Positions 28,444 through 39,149 are shown, numbered from the stretch's first letter. The stretch: DNA of 42,500 nucleotides from Mesostigma viride (GCA_009746045.1 RPFO01000288.1:428355-470854); one strand, 5' to 3'. Translations and numbers: made by a program. Notes: generated by a model from the letters alone, not told the origin.

Positions 28444-28978
28444 GGGGCCTGGTAGGTGAGGTAGAACTGCGTGGGTGCCACCGCCTTCCCCACTCACGGG
28501 ACAAGGCGGCTCCCCCACCAGTCCTACTCACCTTCCCCTCCCCTGAGGATAAGCAGCGGTTCCTCTCTCGTCGCAAGCGGCTGCACGACCTCACCTGGAC
28601 GCTGGATGACGACCTCACCCCCGCTCAGCAACACTCAGCGACGCGACCTGTGGCCGGAATACCTCCGCCATAAGCAGGACCCCCAGAAGCCCAAGGTGTA
28701 CTGGAGGGGTGGGGACCTGATGATCAACCACAAGATGTGGACGCCCCCAGCGGGCTAGAATAGCAATAGCCCTAGCTTGTAACCATTGGCGTCACTGCCG
28801 CTAAGGCAGCCATGCCTAGAATGTTTGCCTAGCTGTGCCAACACACCTAGTCACGTGCCGCCAACGCACGGTACACAACCAGCCATAGCCTTAGCCTAGT
28901 CCTAGTACAGCCATGCTACGCCCTGGCTATGTTCAGATTACTTGCCCACGCTCCTTGCTATGATATGCTCACATGGGT
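28444..28978 (+). mobile_element. HAL1-like LINE fragment, ORF1 end plus 3' UTR
   Basis: The plus-strand counterpart of 14,169-14,430 joined to 6380-6656, so it shows the site before Copia insertion. ORF1 sequence (SPEDKQRFLSRRKRL ... RDLWPEYLRHKQDPQKPKVYWRG) continues through DLMINHKMWTPPAG to a TAG at 28,756-28,758, followed by about 220 bp of the same 3' UTR. A small indel near 28,630 shifts the frame. Both ends are truncated, and no hairpin or TTAA tail remains. Confidence 0.7.
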
Positions 28979-28979
28979 C

Positions 28980-30020
28980 TTATTGCACCCACAGACTGCC
29001 GGATGTCGCGCGCCGTTCCGATTCGCACGAGTATTGGCTTTACGCGGGGCCGCCACGCGGCCGGCCCGGGGGACGAGGCGAGGCAGCTAGGCATTGCGCG
29101 TGTGCGAGTTGTTACGCCTTTGGCATTTGGGCCTTACGGGAGCAACGCATGCGCCGTAGCGCGACGCGCAGCACGGGGAGTTGACAGCGGTACTGACATG
29201 CGTCACCAGGAGGTCAGTGACGAATATCGGTGCCAACGCTGGCAAGCAGCACGCACTGGCTGCTGGACTACAACACGGACCAAGCTAGGCTGCCAGCCTG
29301 GCAATTATGCGGATCGTGCAGGCTGAACATGCACGTGCACGCAAGCTGGCGCGTTATTGATTTCGAGAACTGTCCGCTGCAGGTAGATAATGTCGTGCAA
29401 TATTGGCATTGATATTCGGCAGGCTGGCAAGCCGCTTTTGTGAATGCGACAAGGCAGCTTTTCTCGTCAGGGCCAGCTAGTTGTCGTACATGCTTGGTTG
29501 GTGATATAGTTGTTTGGCAAGCTCAGGGGTCGGCAAGTCGACACTGGAGTGCTCTGCGACAAGGGCATTTTGTCGTCTGGGATTTCTGGCCTACCCAGGT
29601 TGTCTAGTTGATTTTGTCGTCTAAAGAGAAAGTGCTAGATGATATGTTTCATATGCGGAACAGGGAGTCGTTGCAGACAACGACTTAGGATTTTGTGTAC
29701 TTTTAGGTCTTGGTGCTGACCAAAGCCGAGTGCCACGGAGTAGCTTTGGTGTAATTGAAGCAGTATGGACGACAAAGCGGTTGTCGTCAGGATCAGATAC
29801 TGAGCGTGGCTACGAGGTAAGGCTGACGCAAGATATTGCGTAAGTGTAAGGCATTCATTGGGATAAGTGTGTGTTTCCACCAGGGCGTTGGATGTAGCTC
29901 TGTGTGGATCCTTGAACTCTGTCTTGGTCATGGTGGTGCGTGGCAAGTGTGGCCAGCCCTCCTTTCTTTCATCGAGCCCAGCCATTGCTGAAACAGAGCT
30001 GCCAAGTTAGGTAGAGTATT
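28980..30020. other. No gene recognised; possible upstream region of the Gypsy element
   Basis: The part 29,430-29,800 is rich in TTGTCG/CGACAA words on both strands. No ORF with recognisable content. It could include the 5' LTR of the Gypsy element, but I found no convincing match to the sequence after its polypurine tract. Confidence 0.3.
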
Positions 30021-30466
30021 GGTAATAAAAACGTTATTTCATTTGCAACAAAGAACACAGTGTGAAGCCTAACCTAGCCATACCTCACTCTCAGGTCTCA
30101 CCTTTTTGAGAAGTGCAGTTGGCACTGGCTTCTCGTCTTATCCACACAGAGCTAACTGAGAGTTGGTAGGTAAGCTTGGTCAAGGCTGAGGCCTCTTCCT
30201 GAATACTAGGAATAGAGGTAAAGCTGGCTGTGCAAGGCTGTCAAGGCAGGCAGCTTGCAAGCAGGTCCTGAAGCAGCATTGGTTTTCAGCTTTCAGGCAA
30301 TTGTTTTCTTTCTCCTTGCCCTGTGCATCTGGTGTGGTGCCAGCAAGTTGAAGGGGCCAAGTGGTGGCCCCTGTGGTGCATACTGATTTTGCACTACGTC
30401 TGCTCACTCTGTAGCCCAGTGATTGTTGCAGAAACGGTGCTCACGAGAGCACAAGCACGAAGCTTG

Positions 30467-33400
30467 ATGGCAGACCAAGATGGTCAACATCAAGGGGGCG
30501 CCAACCCCAACCAAGGCACGGTGGTGGATGGCGCACCGCGGCAGGGTGATGCTGCAGGCACGCAGGCATCCTTGCCAACTGGCGACAACGGCAATGGGCC
30601 ACTCGTCCCACCAGCAGCCTCGGGTTCCGGGATGGGCAATGGGGGGGGGTCGCCGATCGGAGTGGTGGCGTTGGTGGTGGTGGTGGTGACACATCAGTCG
30701 TCAACGGAGGGCTGGGTGGCAGCGCGGCAGGTCCTCAAGATGGAACAGTACTTCCCATCACACCATCATCGCAGATACGGCTCAGCGGGTTGGCAGGCAC
30801 CGGGCTAGCGCCGGGGCCAAGTGTCAGCCAGGGGGTGGGTGCGGATGTGTTGCAGCAGATTTTGCAACATGTAGCACAATCCCAACAACAGATGCAGCAG
30901 CAACAGCAGGCTATGCAGTTGCAGCAGCAGCAGACGGCGCAGTTGGCGGCGCAGATTGCAAGTCTGCACGCGACGTGGACCGCGCAAGCAACGCTGACAC
31001 CAGCGCCGCACCTACCACAGCCGCAAGTGTTGCAGCCGCAGCGCAAGTTTGGCAGCCCCAAGCGCAGGTGTTGCAGTCGCAGGTGCCTTTAATGTCGCAG
31101 GCACCATCCGTGCAGCCACAGGCGCAAGCGCCACAGATGCAGGCGTCGCGGCAGCATGTGCCTGGGATGCCTAGTGCACAAACTGGGTTTTCTTTTGGCG
31201 TGCCGCATGCGCCGGCACCAACAAACCCAGCGACGCCACGGCTACAAACACCGTGGGTGCGGCCAGGCATCATTCCGGGATTGCAGCGAGGCAGTCCATA
31301 CACGGTGGAACGAGGCTATGGGCTGGAGCCGAGGTTTGTGGCTACTCTACCAAGGACGCCAAGCATGCCGGTGGGCTACAATGGGTCGCCGATTGAGGGA
31401 TCCAAGGTGGGAATGCCGGTGCAAGCGCAGGTGGAGCTCAAGGACAGGTATACTGCTGACGGTGGGCTTGTTGACATCAACCAAGCCTATTGGAAATATA
31501 AGACTTGGCTGCACCAGCAGTATATCGTCACGCATAACCAGCTGCCGAAGTCCTTTGAGATGGACAACATCCCAATGTTTTTCTCGGGCAACACGCAAAA
31601 GCTGGTGCAGCGGTGGGTCACAGGCTACCATGAGGTGGCGCTGAAGACGGGAAGATCCGATGTGTGGTACAGGCGCGACCAACAAGGCTTGCCGGACTAC
31701 CAACACGTGGTATTTGACGTCGACCCTGCCGAGGAGCTGTGGGAACTGCTGCGCGCCAAGTACGCCCACTCCTCCACCAAGGCGGAGGCGGAGTGGCATG
31801 ATTTCAAGGTGGGGGACAAGGAGTCGCCTGACGCCACGATGGACCGCCTGGAGGTCTTGCGGGATGAGGTCCCGGCATGGACGGAGGCGGAGGCGTGTGA
31901 GAAGTGGCTCAAGGCGTTGGGTCCAAAAGCTGCCATGATCCCACAACCTAGATTTGGTTGTCATTGGGACCTGGCCCAGCTGTGCACGGAAGTGCATGCG
32001 TTCAACCGGCGACAGGCACGGGGTCTCCCGGACCTAGTGGAGCTGGTACGCCAAGAAGTCGCCCAAGCGCACAAGGGTAACAGGGTGGGTGGCGCGCAAT
32101 CAGGCGGTGGAGGGTCCAGCGGTGGAAGGGGTGGACCAAGCAGCCGGCAGTTTGGGTCGCAGGCGGACAAGCCAGCCAGCGCGGGGGGCGACAACACGGC
32201 CTCCAGCAGCACCGGCCAGGCGACGGCTGACCCGCACAAGGCATGTTGGATCTGCGGGAAGCCAGATCACGTGAAGCGGGCCTGCCCAGCCCAGTGCAAG
32301 AAGGAGCACGCGGCTGGAACGCCCGCCCATGCTCCGGCAGGGTGCAAGTACCCAGTGGTCACCAAGACCGTGCAAGCACATGCAGCGGCCATGGTGGCGG
32401 CCGACAGCACGCCAACAGAGCAGGCAGCTGAGGTATCGGCAGCGCCGGCGTCACCCAGCCAACCGAGTGGGCAGGCGGCGGGGATGGAAGCGTATGACGC
32501 GTATACGCTGGTGGAGCAACCCGACTTGTTCTGGGCTCCTATCCATGCCGTCGAGGTCCAGGCAGCTACCCGAGGCAAGCAGGCACGGGCATTGCCGTCG
32601 TTCCTACCAACCACGGGAAATGGTGAGGGGGGGCCACCCCAGCTTCCTGCATCGTTCCCGGCAGGTTCAACCGGCGGTGAGTCATCGCTGCTGGAGCACC
32701 CGAACCCCGCCGACGCCGAGCAGCGGCGCAAGCTGCCACCATTCTTGCCAGTGGATGGAGTGATTGATGCTCCCTTGTTTTCTGCCAGGCAAGTGATTGA
32801 TGGCTGCGGGCAGCGGGGCATCACGTTGGTGCACCAAGCAGCTGCGGCACTGCAGCGGTGCGCCGACAGCCTAGACGCACGCACATTGCCGGTGGCGGAA
32901 ACTGCGCGGCGGGTCACCATGCCAGTTATGCCGGCAACCCCGGCAGACGTCCCAGCACCAACCATGCCCCGGGAAGCAACCCGCGAGGAGCGGATGTCAC
33001 GGGTGCCGAGGACAGTCACGGTGGCAAAGCACCCTGATGGGTCCCCGGCTATCGCTTTCCAGGCAATCAGCGAGGACGGCACTTGTTGGGGCCCTATGGT
33101 GTGCCCCAGCGCAAAGTCCGTCACCAAGCTGGATGGCGGAGCCGGGCCGCTCGTGATCACCATGGAGCTGGCCAAGATGTGTGGTGCGACCCGTGAGAAC
33201 GGCGGGCTCATAGACAGCACCGTTCTCGTGGAGGGATGGAAAGGGCCAGCGGCGCGACCCGATGCAATGACTTCCATGCTGATCAACGTCATCCTCAACC
33301 CCACGGACCCAAAGCGGATGGCCTGCGTGGCTGTGCCGGCCTTGGTGGTCGACAGGTGTGGGTATGCAGCCCTTATCGGGATGGACGTCATGTATCGCCT

Positions 33401-33616
33401 CGGGCTCATAATTGACCCTTGGCTGGAGGTTGCGACCTACCGCCGTGATTGGCAGGGGGAGGGGAAGCAAAAGGCGCTTCTTCCCATTCAGTGCAGCAGC
33501 GACCCGGAGCCTAACCCGCAGGGGGTGGTGTCGCTAGACGCGTGTGTGGCTGCAGTGGTGTCGCCCGCCAGCATAGAGGTGGAGCCAGGGGATGCGGCTG
33601 AGAACTGGGGGGGGGC
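30467..33616 (+). CDS. Gypsy Gag and protease-like region (three frames)
   Basis: Starts MADQDGQHQGGANPNQG. The frame changes at a G9 run near 30,641 and again near 31,050. Between these is a glutamine-rich coiled segment (LQQILQHVAQSQQQMQQQQQ). From 31,050 the frame is open to the G9 run near 33,608. It holds a Gag body (about 31,440-32,050: YWKYKTWLHQQYI, FSGNTQKLVQRWV, ELWELLRAKY) and a CX2CX4HX4C knuckle CWICGKPDHVKRAC at 32,244-32,285. A retropepsin-like domain follows at about 33,105-33,440 (LDGGAGPLVI and ALIGMDVMYRLGLIID). The protease signature is D-G-G rather than D-T/S-G, so activity is uncertain. The product would package RNA and process the polyprotein. Confidence 0.7.
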
Positions 33617-33840
33617 GTGTGGCCGGACGCGCAAGCGGTGCACATGGCGCAAGCGGCTAGCGACAAGCGCGCGCGCGATAGGCACCGGTGTGTGCTGCCT
33701 GCGGCGTTGCCAGCGCGGGATGCGCAGAGGCAAAGTTGGCTTGCCCAGGTTGCGCCCCTGCCACGCCTGCGCGATGTGCGCGCACGGGTGATGGCGGCAT
33801 GTCAGGCACTGCCCAAGGGTGCTGGGGGGAAGCGGCGCCA
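33617..33840 (+). pseudogene. Linker between protease and methyltransferase (third frame)
   Basis: After the G9 run the most protein-like frame is WPDAQAVHMAQAASDKRARDR ... RLRDVRARVMAACQALPKG, until a G6 run near 33,824. There the methyltransferase frame takes over. No domain is recognised. The pattern suggests one continuous protein with a base gained or lost at each G run. Confidence 0.45.
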
Positions 33841-35061
33841 GCCGGGTGCCATCACGCGTACCCCGGCTTTAGCGCAGAGGTGCTGGAACGCATCCCGGAC
33901 TTCGGGCGTGCCACCGTCGTGCTGGAGCTGTTCGCAGGTATGGGTGGCGGCATAGCCGGTTTCCTGAGCAGCGGGGGGGTATGCAGCAAGCTCATTGCGG
34001 TGGAGGCATCGCTCACAGCCAGGGCGGCATATTTGCACCACTGCGCTATCTTGTCGCAAGCATACCCAGCACAATTTCCTCCATCCGCCTGGGCTGATGT
34101 CTTCGGCGAGGGCACTCATGACGTGCGCTTCCTTGGGCAGCAGCAGCTGCGCCGCCTCATCTCACAACATGGCGAGGTAGGGTTGGTCATTGCTGGCTGG
34201 GAGTGCCAAGGCATGAGCCAGGCTGGGCATGGCCGGGGCCTTGCCGACAGCAGGAGCGGCCTATTTTGGGACATGCTGCGCATTGTGGGCGAGCTCCAGC
34301 AGCTGCAGCAGGTGCCACCCGCCTACTTATTTGAAAACGTAGTGGCGGTGGACAGTCCCAGCCCCACTGTTCGGGAGGATTGGGGCACCATTGTGGGTAT
34401 TTTGGGGGAACCCGTGGTGTCGGACAATGCCGGGCTGGGAGGGAATACCCATCGGCTGCGCGCGTTCTGGACCAACATCGCTGGCCAAGGTTCTACGCAG
34501 GCGGTGATGCAGCATGTCGCTAGCCACATTGAGCTGCCACCGGTCGATGTCGTGTTGCCCAGTCAACTCACGGCGCAGTATGTGGAGCACGATGATCAGG
34601 CACCCTACGCGCCCGTCAACAAGGCAGGCGCCCCCATGCGAGCACTGCCCACCCTTGTCAGTTACCAAGGGTCCCAGGCTTATCGTGACCGGGGCAAGGG
34701 GCTTGTGTGGGAGCGTGCCACAGGTCTCTTGGTTCAGCCACCCGCGGGGTTTCGTGAACTAAGCATGGGCTTTGCCGAAGGTGCATCCGCCGCCCCAGGG
34801 CTCCTGGAGGTGGAGCGATGGTCGCTCATTGGCCAGGCCATGTCAGCCTGGCAGGTGGGGTACACCTTGCTAGCAGCGCAAGGTGTGCGGAGGGTGCAGC
34901 GGGTTGCACTTCCCGTCCATGCTGCGACTGCACAGGCGCAGAGTGAACTTCTCCACCCACCGGTGCTGCGCCGGCTGGTGTGCCTAAGGCGGAGCGTGCA
35001 GGCGGCAGGGGCCAAGGGTGGTCCTACACCTGGCGCCAGGTATGGTCAGTCATCCTCATGA
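33840..35061 (+). CDS. C5-cytosine DNA methyltransferase domain within Gypsy Pol
   Basis: Open frame of about 400 usable residues. Numbered in the frame starting 33,688, motif I is LELFAGMGGG (79-88; S-adenosylmethionine binding) and motif II contains E106 (IAVEAS). Motif IV is GWECQGMSQAGHG with the catalytic cysteine C173 (codon 34,204-34,206), where the usual PCQ reads ECQ. Motif VI is FENV (215-218) with the conserved Glu. HRLR (255-258) corresponds to motif VIII (QxRxR), and IGQAMSAWQVGY (381-392) to motif X. These are the cores of 5-methylcytosine DNA methyltransferases, which transfer a methyl group to cytosine C5. The frame overlaps the RT frame at 34,980-35,061, so expression within Pol by frameshift is likely. 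Bacterial origin versus a host DNMT cannot be decided here. Confidence 0.8.
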
Positions 35062-38000
35062 CTGCGCTCCTCACCAGCTGTGTGTTCTCGGCGGCTCCGG
35101 CCTTTCAGTTCCTCGTGGCGAAGGCACAACGGCAGGTGGGAGAGCGAGGCATTACGCCGGGAGCGGCGGCATACATGCTGTTTCAGTCGGCGGCCGTGCG
35201 CGGTCCCACGGTGGCTGTGCACAATGTCTCGAGCGCAAGCGACCCGGCAGCAAACCATCAATGGAGCGTCTGTGAGCACCTCACAGCTGAGCAACGTGCG
35301 AGGCTGCTCAAGTGGCTGGAAGGTGCGCGCAACGCGTTTGCATTCAGCAGTCAAGAGCTGGGATGCTACAATGGTGGGCAGATGCGGGTCCCGCTGGACA
35401 CCGATCAGCCACTGTTTCGCCGACAACACCGGCTGAGTCAAGCTGAGCTGGAGTTTGTGCAGCAACAATGCGAGGAGCTGGAGGCTGCTGGCATCATTCG
35501 GTCATCCACATCCAACTATGCGGCCGCGACCGTCGTGGCGCCCAAGAAGGATGCGGTGACAGGTGAATGGACTGGGATGCGCATGGCGACGGACCTGCGG
35601 CAACTCAACGCACACACCCCGATGGACAGGTACCCCATGCCGCGAGTGGACGATGTGCTTGACCGGATATCGCCACGCGTGCAGTTCATCTCATCCCTAG
35701 ACCTCCGCAGTGGGTTTCACCAAATCCAAGTGGCGGAGGGTGACCAACGCAAGCTCGCGTTCTGGGGGGGCCACCGACTCTATGAGTGGGTCAGGATGCC
35801 TTTCGGGCATAGGAATGCGAGTGCCATCTTTCAGCGTGCCATGGATCAAGTGTTGAATGGCATGCCATTCGCTGCGTGTTACATTGATGATGTGATCATC
35901 TTCAGTGAGACATTTGAGCAACACCTCCAGCACCTTGAGCAGGTGCGCATGGCACTGGCGCGAGCCAACCTAAAGCTGCATCCCGAGAAGTGTCGGTTTG
36001 CGCAGCGGAGCCTCGACTTCCTCGGACACCAGATCATTCCTGGCGGCAGAACTCCACAAGCGGCCAAGGTGGAAGCGATCGTCAACGCGGCAACGCCCAC
36101 GGATGTGGCGGGTGTGCGGGCTTACCTGGGGCTGGCGGGGTATTACCGAGGTTATATCCCCAACTTCAGCACCAAGGTTAAGCCACTGACGGAGCTGTTG
36201 AAGAAAGGTGCAGTCTGGGCATGGGGTCCGGCGCAGCAACGCGCCATTGAGACCATCAAGGCAGAGCTCACCTCAGCGCCGATACTCCGTCAGCCCGACT
36301 ATGCCCAGCCATTTGTGCTATACACGGATTGGTCCAGGGTTGGACTTGGTGCTGTGTTGGCACAGAAGGACGTGCATGGCAAGGAACATGTGGTGGCGTA
36401 TGCCAGCAGGAGCAACAACACGGCTGAGGCCAAGTACTCATCGTATGAGGGCGAGGCTCTGGCCGTGGTGTGGGCCATCAAACATTTTCGGCCATACTTG
36501 TTCGGGCGTCAGTTCACGCTGGTCACCGACCATCAGCCACTGCAGTGGTTGATGACAAGTGCCAATCTGACTGGCAAGCTGGCGCGCTGGGCCATGATTA
36601 TTCAAGAATATAACATGACCATTGTACACCGCGCTGGGGTGGACCATTCCAATGCCGATGTCTTATCACGCTATGCTTTGGCAACGTCAGAGGACCGGAC
36701 GGGGGCGCGAGCGCAGGGCGCGGAGGGACCACAGGGCTCAGTCGTCTTTGTCAACGCAGCCGGGCCATGCGATTCCGAGTCGCGATGGCTTTCCTGCAGT
36801 GATGCCGTGGCGGAGTTTGCGTGCTACGCCAATCCCGTACGGCCAGCGGCTTTCACGCCATCCCAGGGCGTGATATTTCTTCCTTTGGCTGAAGACACGC
36901 TTGCGCAGCCGGTGGATCCGGCGAGCATGGGCTGTGTGGTGCTGCATGCTGCCGCCAGTCACGCCATTGCGGTGGAGTGCTGCGCTGGGGACGTGTGGCT
37001 GGATGGGAGGGTTCTCGAGCGGGTGCAGGGTTTGCCTGCCTCTCCAGCCCCTGCTGACTGGACACCGACGCAGAGGCAAGCCGAGCAAGAGCGCGTGGAG
37101 CGCCGGGCTGTGAATTATACCTGGGAGGGCAACCAGGTCTACAAGCTTGTGGGGCGCCGCAAGCTGGTCGTGCCGCCCCCTGACAAGCGTGCTGCCCTCG
37201 TTGCACATTACCATGAGCGGTTCGGGCACATGGGTGCAAACCGCACAGGTGCCATGGTGCGTGGGGTCTATTGGTGGGCGGGCATGAAGCATGCCATAGC
37301 ACGGCAGGTAGCCAGTTGTGCTGAGTGTGCTCGCGCGAAAGCGCGTTTCAACCTGGACCATCATGACAAGGAGCTCATGAGCTTGCCCATCCGGGGCTTG
37401 TTCTACCGGTGGCACGTCGACTTGTGTGGGCCCTTTGAGCTCAGCACTTCCGGCAACCGTTACGTCATGGTGTGTGTGGAATCGTTCAGCAAGTGGCTGG
37501 AACTGATTCCCCTACCCGACAAGCACGCCGCCACCACAGCCACCTACTTCCTGGATGTTATTGCTCGGTATGGGGCACCGGCGGAGGTGGTTTCAGACCA
37601 AGGCGGGGAATTTCGTGGGGAATTCCAAGAGCTATTGGATTCCTGCTCCATCGATCATCGGCACACGTCGCGGGAGCACCCTCAGGCCAATGGACTGGCT
37701 GAGCGTTTGGTTCAGACAGTCAAACAGGCGCTGCGCAAATGGGCGTTGCAAGCAGCACGTGTGGCCACCTGGGATAGGGAACTACCCTGGATCGCCATGG
37801 GCTACCGGATGAGCCCACAAGAATCCCTCGCCCAGTTCTCCCCCTATTTTCTGCTCTTTGGTCGGGCACCATTGTTGCCCTCTGAGGTGCAGGAAGCTCA
37901 CCCCCAGCCGATTCAATGGGATGACGCCAATGAGTGGCTGCGGGAGGTTGTGGCGCGCGCCGCCACATTTAAGAAGGTGATGCCCATCGCGATGAACAAT

Positions 38001-38090
38001 CTGTTGATCGCGCAGCACCGCGACACACTGCGGTACGCCCAGCGACGGGGTGGCAAGTATATGGCCAGGCGGCTGCAGTTCCACCCGGCC
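34980..38090 (+). CDS. Gypsy Pol: reverse transcriptase - RNase H - integrase
   Basis: The frame is open to 38,561, but the correct protein leaves it near 38,087. RT: AAGIIRSSTSNYAAATVVAPKK, catalytic D241 (SLDLRSGFHQI), YIDD at 301-304. RNase H: YTDWSRVGLGAVL (D450), YSSYEGEALAVVWAIKHFRPYLFG (E492) and VTDHQPLQWL (D517). Integrase: zinc-binding HYHERFGHMG ... CAEC (about 743-783), then WHVDLCGPF (D814), VSDQGGEF (D873) and HPQANGLAERL (E908). All catalytic residues are present. The first 40 residues are hydrophobic and Ala/Ser-rich and precede the RT without recognised function. The start codon is uncertain, since this frame overlaps the DNMT frame by about 80 bases and is probably entered by a -1 shift. 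Confidence 0.85.
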
Positions 38091-38530
38091 AGTATGTGTT
38101 TCTGCGGACTCAACCCCAACACACGCTGGACGTCACGGCCGGGCCCACCATCCTTCGCATTGTGGAGATTAAGCCTTCGGGGGTGGCCATCCTCGAAGGT
38201 GCGGATGGTAGTAAGACCACTGACAATGTGGGAAACCTGTCTCCTTGCTCCATGCCCCACCTGGCACGGAGCATCCAGCCGCACACCGCTAGGCGCATCC
38301 GCGATGCGCAGTGTCAAATTTGTCACCGGGTCGACCAGCCTGAGGTCATGTTGCTGTGTGATCACTGCAACTGCGGCTGGCATCTTCACTGCCTTCAACC
38401 CCCTCTGTCTCAGGTCTGACCTGAGGGTTCCTGGTTTTGCCCTGTGTGCATTGCTGCGGGGTTCACCACCCATGCGATTCAAGCAGCTACTGCCACTTTG
38501 TTGCTCGCTACCCAGCAAAGGACTTGGTAG
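38088..38530 (+). CDS. Gypsy integrase C-terminal domain and PHD finger, with in-frame TGA
   Basis: A one-base loss near 38,087 moves the protein into this frame: YVFLRTQPQHTLDVTAGPTI, then VEIKPSGVAILEGADGSKT (an SH3-like integrase tail) and NLSPCSMPHL. A PHD zinc finger follows at 38,312-38,449: CQIC, LLCDHC, W-H-LHC, PPLSQV, then PEGSWFCPVC, giving the C4HC3 ligand set. A TGA codon (38,417-38,419) lies between PPLSQV and PEGSW, exactly where typical PHD fingers run on without an extra residue. The frame then ends at TAG about 38,528, directly before the polypurine tract. PHD fingers usually read histone H3 tails, so the domain may guide integration, as chromodomains do in chromoviruses. 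Confidence 0.65.
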
Positions 38531-38556
38531 CGAGGGGGGGGAGAAAAGTGGGCAGC
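38531..38556 (+). promoter_or_regulatory. Polypurine tract of the Gypsy element
   Basis: GAGGGGGGGGAGAAAAGTGG immediately follows the last stop codon. It is nearly all purine and in the position where plus-strand DNA synthesis is primed, directly before the 3' LTR. Confidence 0.7.
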
Positions 38557-38676
38557 ACTAGTGAGGTAAGGCTAGCATGTTGGCCCATCGATCACTCATG
38601 CAGCCATACCTCATGAGGGCCAACGAGGTCGTGGGCTACTGTCACTGCAGGGAGTTTGGCACGAGTACGCGACACG
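38557..38676 (+). repeat. Possible remnant of Gypsy 3' LTR start
   Basis: The sequence after the polypurine tract should be the 3' LTR. It contains a potential stem GTTGGCCC/GGGCCAAC (about 38,579-38,625). AGCCATACCTCA is shared with 30,079-30,090, but a full LTR pair could not be aligned. It is cut at about 38,672 by a LINE 3' end. Confidence 0.35.
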
Positions 38677-38854
38677 GATCGTTAGCGTGTCCGTTTAGCT
38701 AGCGCGCCCGAATGCAGCTGGGGCATGCCTTTGGCATGAAGGAGACTGGGGGTCTCTGCCCTTTCTCCTGTAGTGCACACACAGGGATTAAAAGCACTTC
38801 GGTGCTCCGTGACTCCCCAACGGGAGCACGAGTTTAATTAATTAATTAATTAAT
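38672..38854 (+). mobile_element. HAL1-like LINE 3' end, plus strand
   Basis: From CGGATCGTTAGC through GGCATGAAGGAGACTGGG, the GTGCTCC...GGAGCAC and CTCCC-CAAC-GGGAG hairpins (38,803-38,830) and a TTAA tail (38,833-38,854). It matches the minus-strand copy at 6175-6355 at more than 90%. The copy is severely 5'-truncated. Confidence 0.75.
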
Positions 38855-39149
38855 GCAGTCGTTGAAAATCTGGTACAAGTACCGATTCTGATTCTGTGAT
38901 TAATACATATGCATGCATCCGGGCCGACTTTGTTGCGGCCCGGCATGCTGTCTAGATCCTTTCCAGGCCTGGTGGGCCGGCAGCGCTTTTGCTGCCTGTC
39001 GTTGCAGTTTTGTACCTTGTGTTGGCTCGATCCTTGCGTGCCATTGTCCGATTATTTAATTTTGGGGTTCCTAGTCTTTTTGGTGCTTTCCTGATGTTGC
39101 ATGCTGCTCTCAACTTCGTAAAATGTCATTATTAATGATTATATATTTA
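38855..39149. other. Spacer without gene
   Basis: No coding signal; TG-rich with a poly-T-like AT stretch near 39,125-39,155. It may belong to the LINE fragment that follows. Confidence 0.3.

Larger units (their letters stand above)
30020..38676 (+). mobile_element. Ty3/Gypsy retrotransposon carrying a DNA methyltransferase and PHD finger
   Basis: Plus-strand order: Gag (from ATG 30,467) with zinc knuckle, protease-like domain, C5-cytosine DNA methyltransferase, Gypsy reverse transcriptase, RNase H, integrase, PHD finger. A polypurine tract follows at 38,531-38,556 (GAGGGGGGGGAGAAAAGTGG). RT before integrase places it in Ty3/Gypsy. The LTRs are not resolved: the likely 3' LTR would start at about 38,557 but is cut after about 120 bases by a LINE 3' end, and no 5' LTR could be matched, so the outer limits given are approximate. 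At least five frame changes interrupt Gag-Pol, several at G runs. Confidence 0.8.

Noticed and set aside
30020-30460. 5' LTR of the Gypsy element
   Set aside because: Only short matches (AGCCATACCTCA; an inverted AGTGAGGTA-like word) to the sequence after the polypurine tract. No alignable LTR pair, so no boundaries are claimed.
32267-33409. 380-residue antisense ORF across Gypsy Gag-protease, possibly comparable to the antisense PHD/chromodomain ORF of CrREM1
   Set aside because: No PHD or chromodomain residues are present; it mirrors the codon bias of the sense frame.
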